From contig JAJKFL010000237.1 of NCBI GenBank assembly GCA_021186555.1, forward strand, positions 41,255,258 through 41,319,257: a DNA stretch of 64,000 bases, in the 5' to 3' direction. Below are positions 22,220-33,700 of the stretch, in pieces. The notes under the pieces are model-generated. The model was not told the origin of the DNA. It ran no database searches and saw nothing but the letters and a program-made list of their open reading frames with translations. Source of the stretch: Reticulitermes speratus. Taxonomy: Eukaryota > Arthropoda > Insecta > Blattodea > Rhinotermitidae. Each line of letters starts with the position of its first letter. Position 1 is the stretch's first letter. Position numbers and translations under genes: made by a program.

Positions 22220-22955
22220 GATCCCGACATTCTATAATGTGATACTCTCTATAAATCATTTTTTTAATCTAACAATATGGCTACCTAAGATTTAGCGACG
22301 GTAATTCATAAAAAAATTTTAAAACATTTCAGTTTTTGTACCGTGAAAGCTTGGGAAGACATGCCATCTATGTGTAAGATTTGAAACAACATGGCGACGA
22401 AGAGAAACTTTGAGGTTATGTTTACGAAACGTCGGATATGTATGAAATGTATGTAACAGCCCGTGCATTTCGTAAAAGCAATTTCCACACTGTGGGGACG
22501 GAGTGGATGATACACCTGCTTCGTACGTATGTGGTCCCGGGTTCAAATCTTTACCAAAATTTAAAGGTGTATTATTCAGTCCCTCCAGCCAGAACAGTGC
22601 CTGAAATTAGACCACAATCGCCTGTCTGTCCCGTAAAGACAGACTTCCTTTATTTCAACGTGTTCACACGGTTCACATCTGTAGCCATTGTTTCTCATTA
22701 AGCAAGTCATTATCCACTTCGTGCTGCTTTTTCCGTATCTACCTCGTGTCCTAAATTCCCACTTCACTACAGGCCTTGTGACAAAAGTCCTGTTCGCTTG
22801 CTTAGCCACTTTCACTGCAGTTTTCCTTTTAAAATAAGTTACTTTCTTTGTCTCCTTGTTATATCGACTTTACCTCGTTCGATACTGGCCAACTGCGTGC
22901 TTATTTCTCGTAACTATTGTTTTTCTTTCCAATAGTGACTAACACTCGCACTCGG
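22220..22955. other. No gene recognised
   Basis: TTTACGAAACGTCGGATATG near 22421 recalls the GAAACGTCGG word of the palindromic family. Otherwise only chance frames are seen. Confidence 0.35.
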
Positions 22956-22956
22956 C

Positions 22957-23232
22957 CGTGCCATGGCTCAGGCGGTTAGTCGCCGGCCTCTCACCGGGAG
23001 GCCCGGGTTCGTTCCCGGTTGTCCATGTGGGATTTGTGGTGGACAAAATGGTACTGGGACAGGTTTTTTCCCCGAGTACTTCGGTTTTCCCATGTCAGTT
23101 CCATTCCACCAAGGCTCCATTACTTGGAAAAATGAAAAAATCTAATAATTTTCATCACAGGGCTGCACAATAAGCCTCAAGGGTGAGGTGCGTCCGTAGT
23201 ATCTGCTGCGGGGCCCTTCAAAAAAAACCACT
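22957..23232 (+). mobile_element. SINE B, near complete
   Basis: The tRNA-like head starts GCCGTGCCATGGCTCAGGCG (A box region) with B box GGGTTCGTTCCC. The body holds GTACTTCGGTTTTCCCATGT, CATCACAGGGCTGCACAATA and CTGCGGGGCCCTTC, followed by a short A run. The frame MAQAVSRRPL is the translated head, not a protein. Confidence 0.85.
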
Positions 23233-23267
23233 AGACACTGAAATTTTAACACTGCCCTTTTACGCGA

Positions 23268-23352
23268 TCCTCAGCCAGTTCTATCCAACTCCCATCCTCA
23301 CAACCTATTTCCCTATGAGCCATCTTACTAATTAACTAACTCTGGTAGCAGA
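23268..23352 (-). mobile_element. LINE type 1 trace, host of a SINE C insertion
   Basis: GATCCTCAGCCAGTTCTATC and CAACTCCCATCCTCACAACC correspond to the reversed SQDRDRW/WIDMAQ region of LINE type 1 in diverged form. It continues after the SINE as ACCTGAAGGTTCAACACCGG. Confidence 0.4.
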
Positions 23353-23361
23353 ACCTGAAGG

Positions 23362-23621
23362 TTTTTTTTTTCCAATGGCTCGACAGCCCCTTTGGGGGCC
23401 TAGGCCGCCTCATTTTTCGAGGCTTCACGATCACACTCAGACACACCACACTCGGTAGGACTCCTCTGGACGAGTGACCAGCCCGTCGCAGAGACCTCTA
23501 CCTGACAACACACAACACTCACAACAGACAGACATCCATGCCCCCGCCGGGATTCGAACCCACAATCCCAGCAAGCGAGCGGCCGCAGACCCACGCCTTA
23601 GACCGCGCGGCCACCGCGATC
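23362..23621 (-). mobile_element. SINE C, complete, with target duplication
   Basis: Poly(A) is seen as T's at the left, the body carries AATGAGGCGGCCTAGGCCCC on the minus strand, and the head ends with GTGGCCGCGCGGTCTAAGGC. Direct repeats ACCTGAAGG lie at 23353-23361 and 23622-23630. Confidence 0.85.
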
Positions 23622-23991
23622 ACCTGAAGGTTCAACACCGGTAATACCAAAGCACACGATCTTGTGCCAGTTTAATCGTCTGACCTCTTTCATTTCTCTG
23701 TTTTTGTTCCAAGTGGTCAATTCCTATGTTTATCTACTAAAATTTCTTACGTATTTCTTCTTCCCTTCAGCCGATGTAAGTAGCACACTCGAACACTCTG
23801 TGGGCCGTTGATAAGTTTACAAAATTCGAGGCTCAATTCCATGTTAAAGGCAGAGTAGCTTGATACTCGGCAACATTTGTATGTAGTTATCAAGCTATAT
23901 GGCGACGCACCCAGTAAGTGGCAACCAACCATTCAAGGTATGCCCAATGTTATGAAATCCGTTTGTTCGTCAAAGTCAGCATAAAAGCCCC

Positions 23992-26619
23992 TCAATATAC
24001 TCTATCCTTACGCAGTCCAATCTCATTCATTCTGCAGTCTGTCTTACGACAGGTCCGTAGCCTCTTCATTCTGTAGTCTGTCTTACGACAGGTCCGTAGC
24101 CTCTTCATTCTGTAGTCTGTCTTACGACAGGTCCGTAGCCTCTTCATTCTGTAGTCTGTCTTACGACAGGTCCGTAGCCTCTTCATTCTGTAGTCTGTCT
24201 TACGACAGGTCAGTAGCCTCTTCATTCTGTAGTCTGTCTTACGACAGGTCCGTAGCCTCTTCATTCTGTAGTCTGTCTTACGACAGGTCCGTAGCCTCTT
24301 CATTCTGTAGTCTGTCTTACGACAGGTCCGTAGCCTCTTCATTCTGTAGTCTGTCTTACGACAGGTCCGTAGCCTCTTCATTCTGTAGTCTGTCTTACGA
24401 CAGGTCCGTAGCCTCTTCATTCTGCAGTCTGTCTTACGACAGGTCCGTAGCCTCTTCATTCTGTAGTCTGTCTTACGACAGGTCCGTAGCCTCTTCATTC
24501 TGTAGTCTGTCTTACGACAGGTCCGTAGCCTCTTCATTCTGCAGTCTGTCTTACGACAGGTCCGTAGCCTCTTCATTCTGTAGTCTGTCTTACGACAGGT
24601 CCGTAGCCTCTTCATTCTGTAGTCTGTCTTACGACAGGTCCGTAGCCTCTTCATTCTGCAGTCTGTCTTACGACAGGTCAGTAGCCTCTTCATTCTGTAG
24701 TCTGTCTTACGACAGGTCAGTAGCCTCTTCATTCTGCAGTCTGTCTTACGACAGGTCCGTAGCCTCTTCATTCTGCAGTCTGTCTTACGACAGGTCAGTA
24801 GCCTCTTCATTCTGCAGTCTGTCTTACGACAGGTCAGTAGCCTCTTCATTCTGCAGTCTGTCTTACGACAGGTCAGTAGCCTCTTCATTCTGCAGTCTGT
24901 CTTACGACAGGTCCGTAGCCTCTTCATTCTGCAGTCTGTCTTACGACAGGTCAGTAGCCTCTTCATTCTGTAGTCTGTCTTACGACAGGTCAGTAGCCTC
25001 TTCATTCTGCAGTCTGTCTTACGACAGGTCCGTAGCCTCTTCATTCTGCAGTCTGTCTTACGACAGGTCCGTAGCCTCTTCATTCTGCAGTCTGTCTTAC
25101 GACAGGTCAGTAGCCTCTTCATTCTGCAGTCTGTCTTACGACAGGTCCGTAGCCTCTTCATTCTGCAGTCTGTCTTACGACAGGTCAGTAGCCTCTTCAT
25201 TCTGTAGTCTGTCTTACGACAGGTCAGTAGCCTCTTCATTCTGCAGTCTGTCTTACGACAGGTCCGTAGCCTCTTCATTCTGCAGTCTGTCTTACGACAG
25301 GTCAGTAGCCTCTTCATTCTGCAGTCTGTCTTACGACAGGTCAGTAGCCTCTTCATTCTGCAGTCTGTCTTACGACAGGTCAGTAGCCTCTTCATTCTGC
25401 AGTCTGTCTTACGACAGGTCCGTAGCCTCTTCATTCTGCAGTCTGTCTTACGACAGGTCAGTAGCCTCTTCATTCTGTAGTCTGTCTTACGACAGGTCAG
25501 TAGCCTCTTCATTCTGCAGTCTGTCTTACGACAGGTCCGTAGCCTCTTCATTCTGCAGTCTGTCTTACGACAGGTCCGTAGCCTCTTCATTCTGCAGTCT
25601 GTCTTACGACAGGTCAGTAGCCTCTTCATTCTGTAGTCTGTCTTACGACAGGTCAGTAGCCTCTTCATTCTGTAGTCTGTCTTACGACAGGTCAGTAGCC
25701 TCTTCATTCTGCAGTCTGTCTTACGACAGGTCAGTAGCCTCTTCATTCTGCAGTCTGTCTTACGACAGGTCAGTAGCCTCTTCATTCTGTAGTCTGTCTT
25801 ACGACAGGTCAGTAGCCTCTTCATTCTGCAGTCTGTCTTACGACAGGTCCGTAGCCTCTTCATTCTGCAGTCTGTCTTACGACAGGTCCGTAGCCTCTTC
25901 ATTCTGCAGTCTGTCTTACGACAGGTCAGTAGCCTCTTCATTCTGCAGTCTGTCTTACGACAGGTCCGTAGCCTCTTCATTCTGCAGTCTGTCTTACGAC
26001 AGGTCAGTAGCCTCTTCATTCTGTAGTCTGTCTTACGACAGGTCAGTAGCCTCTTCATTCTGCAGTCTGTCTTACGACAGGTCCGTAGCCTCTTCATTCT
26101 GCAGTCTGTCTTACGACAGGTCAGTAGCCTCTTCATTCTGTAGTCTGTCTTACGACAGGTCAGTAGCCTCTTCATTCTGCAGTCTGTCTTACGACAGGTC
26201 CGTAGCCTCTTCATTCTGCAGTCTGTCTTACGACAGGTCCGTAGCCTCTTCATTCTGCAGTCTGTCTTACGACAGGTCCGTAGCCTCTTCATTCTGCAGT
26301 CTGTCTTACGACAGGTCAGTAGCCTCTTCATTCTGTAGTCTGTCTTACGACAGGTCAGTAGCCTCTTCATTCTGCAGTCTGTCTTACGACAGGTCCGTAG
26401 CCTCTTCATTCTGTAGTCTGTCTTACGACAGGTCCGTAGCCTCTTCATTCTGCAGTCTGTCTTACGACAGGTCCGTAGCCTCTTCATTCTGTAGTCTGTC
26501 TTACGACAGGTCCGTAGCCTCTTCATTCTGTAGTCTGTCTTACGACAGGTCCGTAGCCTCTTCATTCTGCAGTCTGTCTTACGACAGGTCCGTAGCCTCT
26601 TCCAAAGCGAGTTCTCCAC
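23992..26619 (-). repeat. 39-bp minisatellite made from a LINE 3' end (875-codon frame)
   Basis: About 66 units. On the minus strand each reads GAAGAGGCTACGGACCTGTC, GTAAGACAGACTGCAGAAT. The same 39 bp occur once as the last part of the LINE type 2 copies at 40670, 43260 and 44520, and here they continue out of the LINE at 26580-27161. Two sites vary (CCGTAG/CAGTAG and CTGCAG/CTGTAG), giving four unit types. The 875-codon minus-strand frame (repeating MKRLRTCRKTDCR) lacks stops because the period is a multiple of three. It is in a different frame from the LINE protein, so I do not call it a gene. Confidence 0.95.
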
Positions 26620-27161
26620 GGGGTGCGATCTAGTGCTTCCTCTTTCAATTTCCAGTATCTTCTCTTTTCCTTAAGGTCATCCAGTAGCTGCTTACGTCTT
26701 CTCCCTCGTCTTCCCGTCATTTCTATCCTTCCCTCTAACTTTCCTTCAATCACCTGTTTCAGAAGGCAGTTTCTACGCAAGATGTGACCAATCCAGTTAG
26801 CCTTTCTTCTTTTTATTGTATGTACGATATTCCTCTCCTCCTTCACTCTGTGTAATACTTCTTCATTTCTCACACGATCGGTCCAACTGATCTTCTCCAT
26901 TCTTCTCCAGCACCATATTTCAAAACTTTCCAGATACTTCCGATCTACTTTCCCAAGTGTCCACGTTTCAGCACCACACAAAGCTACGCTCCAAATGTAG
27001 CACTTTACTAGTTTCTTCCCTAAATTTAAGTCCAGTTTGCTGGCCAAAAGAGTCTTCTTGTTGTTGAATGCTGCTTTAGCCATGGAAATTCTGTATTTAA
27101 TGTCACGTGTACATCTTGTATCGTTTGTTATCGTGCTGTCTAAATAATTGATATATGTCAT
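26580..27161 (-). pseudogene. LINE type 2, C-terminal part of reverse-transcriptase ORF
   Basis: A non-LTR retrotransposon ORF end of about 190 residues. Order: ITNDTRCTRDIKYRISMAKA, LDLNLGKKLVKCYIWSVALC, GAETWTLGKVDRKYLESFEI, WTDRVRNEEVLHRVKEERN, KANWIGHILRRNCLL, GRRGRRRKQLLDD, and a stop near VVRQTAE. The reverse-transcriptase catalytic core and endonuclease lie upstream and are absent, so the copy is 5'-truncated and dead. Its 3' end runs into the 39-bp array. Clade not determined. Confidence 0.85.
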
Positions 27162-27179
27162 ATAAAATCAGTATTTAGG

Positions 27180-28335
27180 ATCTACAAACGGTGGTGTCCA
27201 CTTTTTAACGTGCAGTTATGGAAGTCACACAGACAGACAGACAGACATCATTACCACCAATCCTCACAACTCCTTATTAACAAAGGAGCACTCTCAATTA
27301 CTTCCTCGTACTGTACAATTAAACCACACTTAATTTCCAAACGCAATTCATTACGCTAATGGTAACAGTGGCACAAGGTAGACAATATTTGAATTAATGG
27401 ACCGTTAACTGGGGGAGGGGGGATGGAATCCCTTCCTAGACCGAAAAAAAAATACTCGACTAACTTTTTTTTTATCTGTCGGTGTAACGGAAGAGTCGGA
27501 CGCTGCTCTATTCAAGCCGGGCCCGTCAACAAAGCAATTTCGCTTTACGACTGCGGTGTCTAGAAAATACACTGCATTGTTGTTATTATTATTATTATCT
27601 GTCTCTTTTGAGGCATACACACATTGTGTGGGTAAAATGTAGAGTTTTAGTATTAAGGCTGATGGTATATATAGTAACCACTGGGCTTCGACGGCCACAA
27701 ATGGTAAACCTATAAAAATGTATAAAATAATTAACTTAAAACGGACTTACCGCCTTTGGTGCTGACATGTTGGACTGTTCAGTTGATACACAGTTGATAT
27801 ACTAGGACGTCCGGAACGCACACACGCAGCACGCAAACAACGGAAGCACTACGTTCTATAGACGTCACTGTTGACAAGAAAACACAAGTTTTGAAATCAG
27901 AGCTGTGATCTGATGTTCATTATGAAATTTCGTTATGAAACTGTCAAATTACGTCTAACAGCTGCCATATTTTATTGAATAATATTTTAACACAAGTTAT
28001 ACGAAGTATTTAAATTTAAGAAAGTAATGTCAAGTAGCTTCATTTGACAAAGAAATGTTAGACTGTACCACGTGTATGTTTACTAAAAGATTCAAAGTGC
28101 ATGGCTCCCCTCATAGTGCTCATTCTTGGCAGACAGCTTGATACATAGACCAGAGGATGCCAAGCGCTAACTCACGGTTCACGTGTACGGACAGTAGAAT
28201 TACTAAGCAGTAGAGATTATCGTAATTAGTGACAACTTGTGATGTTTCCATTATTAAAGGTGACGAAATGTATGCTACAAGATATGGTGAAACTGCATCT
28301 ACATTAAACAGAGCTGTTTAGCCTGTAATGACTGA
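27180..28335. other. Mostly unassigned; Sat114 arm relic at 27600-27690
   Basis: CATTGTGTGGGTAAAATGTA through TATAGTAACCACTGGGCTT (27622-27688) is a diverged solitary Sat114 arm on the minus strand. Short (AGAC)n and (TTA)n runs occur at 27230 and 27580. No gene recognised in the rest. Confidence 0.55.
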
Positions 28336-28337
28336 GG

Positions 28338-29800
28338 TTAACCTGAATTATATATAATGATTCAACTCGTACCGCGCAGTAAACACACTCCGTCTCAGTT
28401 ATACAAACCAGTCAGTTAATGTTGTACAGTGAAATAATCGCTGTTTGTTCTGAGATCCACACAAAACACATAAATACAGTCCGTACCGCGCAGTAAACAC
28501 ACTCCGTCTCAGTTATACAAACCAGTCAGTTAATGTTGTACAGTGAAATAATCGCTGTTTGTTCTGAGATCCACACAAAACACATAAATACAGTCCGTAC
28601 CGCGCAGTAAACACACTCCGTCTCAGTTATACAAACCAGTCAGTTAATGTTGTACAGTGAAATAATCGCTGTTTGTTCTGAGATCCACACAAAACACATA
28701 AATACAGTCCGTACCGCGCAGTAAACACACTCCGTCTCAGTTATACAAACCAGTCAGTTAATGTTGTACAGTGAAATAATCGCTGTTTGTTCTGAGATCC
28801 ACACAAAACACATAAATACAGTCCGTACCACGCAGTAAACACACTCCGTCTCAGTTATACAAACCAGTCAGTTAATGTTGTACAGTGAAATAATCGCTGT
28901 TTGTTCTGAGATCTACACAAAACACATAAATACAGTCCGTACCGCGCAGTAAACACACTCCGTCTCAGTTATACAAACCAGTCAGTTAATGCTGTACAGT
29001 GAAATAATCGCTGTTTGTTCTGAGATCCACACAAAACACATAAATACAGTCCGTACCGCGCAGTAAACACACTCCGTCTCAGTTATACAAACCAGTCAGT
29101 TAATGTTGTACAGTGAAATAATCGCTGTTTGTTCTGAGATCCACACAAAACACATAAATACAGTCCGTACCGCGCAGTAAACACACTCCGTCTCAGTTAT
29201 ACAAACCAGTCAGTTAATGTTGTACAGTGAAATAATCGCTGTTTGTTCTGAGATCCACACAAAACACATAAATACAGTCCGTACCGCGCAGTAAACACAC
29301 TCCGTCTCAGTTATACAAACCAGTCAGTTAATGTTGTACAGTGAAATAATCGCTGTTTGTTCTGAGATCCACACAAAACACATAAATACAGTCCGTACCG
29401 CGCAGTAAACACACTCCGTCTCAGTTATACAAACCAGTCAGTTAATGTTGTACAGTGAAATAATCGCTGTTTGTTCTGAGATCCACACAAAACACATAAA
29501 TACAGTCCGTACCGCGCAGTAAACACACTCCGTCTCAGTTATACAAACCAGTCAGTTAATGCTGTACAGTGAAATAATCGCTGTTTGTTCTGAGATCCAC
29601 ACAAAACACATAAATACAGTCCGTACCGCGCAGTAAACACACTCCTTCTCAGTTATACAAACCAGTCAGTTAATGTTGTACAGTGAAATAATCGCTGTTT
29701 GTTCTGAGATCCACACAAAACACATAAATACACTGTGTGGGCAGGACGTAGAATTTGTGAATGTTAAACCTGGTGGTACATATAGTAACCACTGGGCTTT
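28338..29800 (-). mobile_element. Sat114 element copy 5, both ends present
   Basis: Left end TTAACCTGAATTATATATAA, about 12 very uniform 114-bp units, and a right arm ending TATAGTAACCACTGGGCTTT. This is the best full-length example: constant left end, tandem core, constant right arm. No coding capacity and no terminal inverted repeat is obvious. Confidence 0.9.
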
Positions 29801-30030
29801 TCATATTTTCATATTTCCAATGTTCTAATTTAAGCTATTAGACAATTTATATTCCTCCTCTTCATGTACGTAATAGTTTTATAAATAAACAAATACTAAA
29901 TATTTTGTTGTATTTTATATATTCATATTTTTACATTTTACCTTTCACTGTAACAGTTCACTACACGTAAAATTACCTGCAGTTCTACATATACAATTAG
30001 ACCAAACATTGTTAAGTAATTGTTTTATGC
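29800..30030. other. No recognisable feature
   Basis: AT-rich spacer. Confidence 0.4.
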
Positions 30031-30039
30031 AACAACAAT

Positions 30040-30150
30040 TGATGTACTTCCTGATGACGGACCAGTAAGATCCGAAACACGTAGCAATGTAGTGTGTTTT
30101 TTTAATGTATTACTGTGAATCTGTGAAAATTTGAGTGCATCTGTTGGTTG
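30040..30150 (+). repeat. Relic of hammerhead-like palindromic family
   Basis: CTGATGACGGACC, loop, GATCCGAAACACGTAGCAAT, then GTGCATCTGTTGGTTGATAT. The last word matches the outer arm of the elements at 13386 and 51979. Helix I does not pair here. Confidence 0.45.
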
Positions 30151-30167
30151 ATATTTTTTTTTCTGTC

Positions 30168-30365
30168 GTGAAGGTCCCCGCAGCAGAAGCTACGGACGCA
30201 CCGCAGCCTTAAGGCTTATTGTACAACCCTGTGATGAAGATGAAAAATTATCTTTTTTTCCCCATTATTACAAGTAATGAATTAAACTGACAGGGGATAA
30301 AACGAAGTACTCGGGGAGAAAACCTGTCCCAGTGCCACTTTGTCCACCACAAATCCCACATGGAC
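30168..30365 (-). mobile_element. SINE B, body and tail, head cut off
   Basis: GGTCCCCGCAGCAGAAGCTA, TTGTACAACCCTGTGATGAA and CCACTTTGTCCACCACAAAT match the reversed SINE B. The head is replaced by SINE A2 sequence at about 30366. Confidence 0.75.
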
Positions 30366-30535
30366 TGGCCCTGGGGTCGACTCATCCTGTAACAGAATAG
30401 TCAGGCTATCTGGCGGTTAAAGGGCCGTGCATAGGCTGACAACCTTACACCTTCATGTGCGATTTCTATAAATCTGGAGCCTCAACTTCTGGAACCCTAA
30501 GGGCCTGTCCGGCCGTAATGGATTGCTTTTAGATT
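30366..30535 (+). mobile_element. SINE A2 fragment
   Basis: TGGCCCTGGGGTCGACTCAT, GGCTGACAACCTTACACCTT and CTGGAACCCTAAGGGCCTGT match the copy at 55878. The middle is shared with SINE A; the 3' half differs. Head absent. Confidence 0.7.
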
Positions 30536-30779
30536 TACATAAAGGTCAGTACATCATTTGACACTTAGTCTTCAGGGATTTTACGCAGTGTAGACTGTAG
30601 CCGTTACCGACGTTCGGACAACCTATCGGTACATTCATTTAACTTCACGTTTTGTAGCGAGTGAACGTCTGGCCTTACACAAGATGTTAGCCGCGTCGAC
30701 CTTAATTACGTTAACAGACGGTCTAAGTCCATCGAATGATTCATGTTGTACTTAAAATAAATACGGACATGTACAGATG

Positions 30780-33700
30780 TAAAGTGTAGCTGTGAAAGTT
30801 TGGTATTGCATTAGTCTGTATCGCTGTGTAGCTGGTGAAAGTTTGGTATTGCATTAGTCTGTATCGCTGTGTAGCTGTGAAAGTTTGGTATTGCATTAGT
30901 CTGTATAGCTGTGTAGCTGTGAAAGTTTGGTATTGCATTAGTCTGTATCGGCTGTAGCTGTGAAAGTTTGGTATTGCATTAGTCTGTATAGCTGTGTAGC
31001 TGTGAAAGTTTGGTATTGCATTAGTCTGTATAGCTGTGTAGCTGTGAAAGTTTGGTATTGCATTAGTCTGTATCGCTGTGTAGCTGTGAAAGTTTGGTAT
31101 TGCATTAGTCTGTATCGCTGTGTAGCTGTGAAAGTTTGGTATTGCATTAGTCTGTATGCTGTGTAGCTGTGAAAGTTTGGTATTGCATTAGTCTGTATAG
31201 CTGTGTAGCTGTGAAAGTTTGGTATTGCATTAGTCTGTATAGCTGTGTAGCTGTGAAAGTTTGGTATTGCATTAGTCTGTATCGCTGTGTAGCTGTGAAA
31301 GTTTGGTATTGCATTAGTCTGTATAGCTGTGTAGCTGTGAAAGTTTGGTATTGCATTAGTCTGTATCGCTGTGTAGCTGTGAAAGTTTGGTATTGCATTA
31401 GTCTGTATCGCTGTGTAGCTGTGAAAGTTTGGTATTGCATTAGTCTGTATAGCTGTGTAGCTGTGAAAGTTTGGTATTGCATTAGTCTGTATAGCTGTGT
31501 AGCTGTGAAAGTTTGGTATTGCATTAGTCTGTAGCTGTGTAGCTGTGAAAGTTTGGTATTGCATTAGTCTGTATAGCTGTGTAGCTGTGAAAGTTTGGTA
31601 TTGCATTAGTCTGTATGCTGTGTAGCTGTGAAAGTTTGGTATTGCATTATACAATGACATTGTTTAATTTAGCAAATTGGTATCTTCGATGTGTTAGTGT
31701 GTTTTAGTATCGTTCTGTGAATTTGCATTGTGTTGTTTTTGTGTGATCAAGCTGAGCGAGTTGGTATTGTACTGTATGAGATGAAATTTTTTCATTATCT
31801 TATGCGGATGAGAGGAATGTCTGCCTGCAATCATGTCTGTATACTGTACGAAAGTAGGTATTGCTTAGCGTGCTAGGTGAATTATTGCATTTCTTAATGG
31901 AGCTAATTGTGCTAGCTGTATGTTGCTTAGTTACATAAAGTGTAATTGATTGCTTAGTTTACGCGTGTGCTGTGGTTGTTGCTTGTCTATACTTGTCTGT
32001 AGGGTTGCTTACTGTAGCGGTAGCTTATAGTTGGTATTGAATATCTGTATAGCTGTAGATGAAAGTTTGGTTGCATTAGTCGTATCGTTGTAGCTGTGAA
32101 GTTGGTATTGCATTAGTCTGTACTGTGTACTGTGAAAGTTTGGTATTGCATTTCTGTAGCTGTGTAGCTGTGAAAGTTGTATTGCATTAGTCTGTATCGC
32201 TGTGTAGCTGTGAAAGTTTGGTATTGCATTATCTGTATGCTGTTGCTGTGAAAGTTGGTATTGCATAGTCTGTAAGCTGTGTAGCTGTGAAAGTTTGGTA
32301 TTGCATTAGTCTGTATCGCTGTGAGCTGTGAAAGTTTGGTATTGCATATCTGTATCGCTGTGTAGCTGTGAAAGTTTGGTATTGCATTAGTCTGTATCGC
32401 TGTGTAGCTGTGAAAGTTTGGTATTGCATTAGTCTGTATAGCTCTGTAGCTGTGAAAGTTTGGTATTGCATTAGTCTGTATAGCTGTGTAGCTGTGAAAG
32501 TTTGGTATTGCATTAGTCTGTATAGCTTGTAGCTGTGAAAGTTTGGTAATTGCATTAGTCTGTATCGTGTGTAGCTGTGAAAGTTTGGTATTGCATTAGT
32601 CTGTACGCTGTGTAGCTGTGAAAGTTTGGTATTGCATTAGTCTGTATCGCTGTGTAGCTGTGAAAGTTTGGTATTGCATTAGTCTGTATGCTGTGTAGCT
32701 GTGAAAGTTTGGTATTGCATTAGTCTGTATAGCTGTGTAGCTGTGAAAGTTTGGTATTGCATTAGTCTGTATCGCTGTGTAGCTGTGAAAGTTTGGTATT
32801 GCATTAGTCTGTATAGCTGTGTAGCTGTGAAAGTTATGGTATTGCTTAGTTGTATAAGCTGTGTAGCTGTGAAAGTTTGGTATTGCATTAGTCTGTATCG
32901 CTGTGTAGCTGTGAAAGTTTGGTATTGCATTAGTCTGTATCGCTGTGTAGCTGTGAAAGTTTGGTATTGCATTAGTCTGTATCGCTGTGTAGCTGTGAAA
33001 GTTTGGTATTGCATTAGTCTGTATAGCTGTGTAGCTGTGAAAGTTTGGTATTGCATTAGTCTGTATCGCTGTGTAGCTGTGAAAGTTTGGTATTGCATTA
33101 GTCTGTATAGCTGTGTAGCTGTGAAAGTTTGGTATTGCATTAGTCTGTATAGCTGTGTAGCTGTGAAAGTTTGGTATTGCATTAGTCTGTATGCTGTGTA
33201 GCTGTGAAAGTTTGGTATTGCATTAGTCTGTATAGCTGTGTAGCTGTGAAAGTTTGGTATTGCATTAGTCTGTATAGCTGTGTAGCTGTGAAAGTTTGGT
33301 ATTGCATTAGTCTGTATCGCTGTGTAGCTGTGAAAGTTTGGTATTGCATTAGTCTGTATCGCTGTGTAGCTGTGAAAGTTTGGTATTGCATTAGTCTGTA
33401 TAGCTTGTAGCTGTGAAAGTTTGGTATTGCATTAGTCTGTATAGCTGTGTAGCTGTGAAAGTTTGGTATTGCATTAGTCTGTATGCTTGTAGCTGTGAAA
33501 GTTTGGTATTGCATTAGTCTGTATCGCTGTGTAGCTGTGAAAGTTTGGTATTGCATTAGTCTGTATCGCTGTGTAGCTGTGAAAGTTTGGTATTGCATTA
33601 GTCTGTATGCTTGTAGCTGTGAAAGTTTGGTATTGCATTAGTCTGTATCGCTGTGTAGCTGTGAAAGTTTGGTATTGCATTAGTCTGTATAGCTGTGTAG

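Noticed and set aside
24023-26600. CRISPR array, because of regular short repeats.
   Set aside because: Units are contiguous without unique spacers, and the setting is eukaryotic. The same holds for the other arrays.
23992-26619. An 875-codon open frame on the minus strand, repeating MKRLRTCRKTDCR.
   Set aside because: It is the 39-bp repeat read in a frame without stops, and it is not the frame used by the LINE the unit comes from. No promoter, unique domain or signal is seen.
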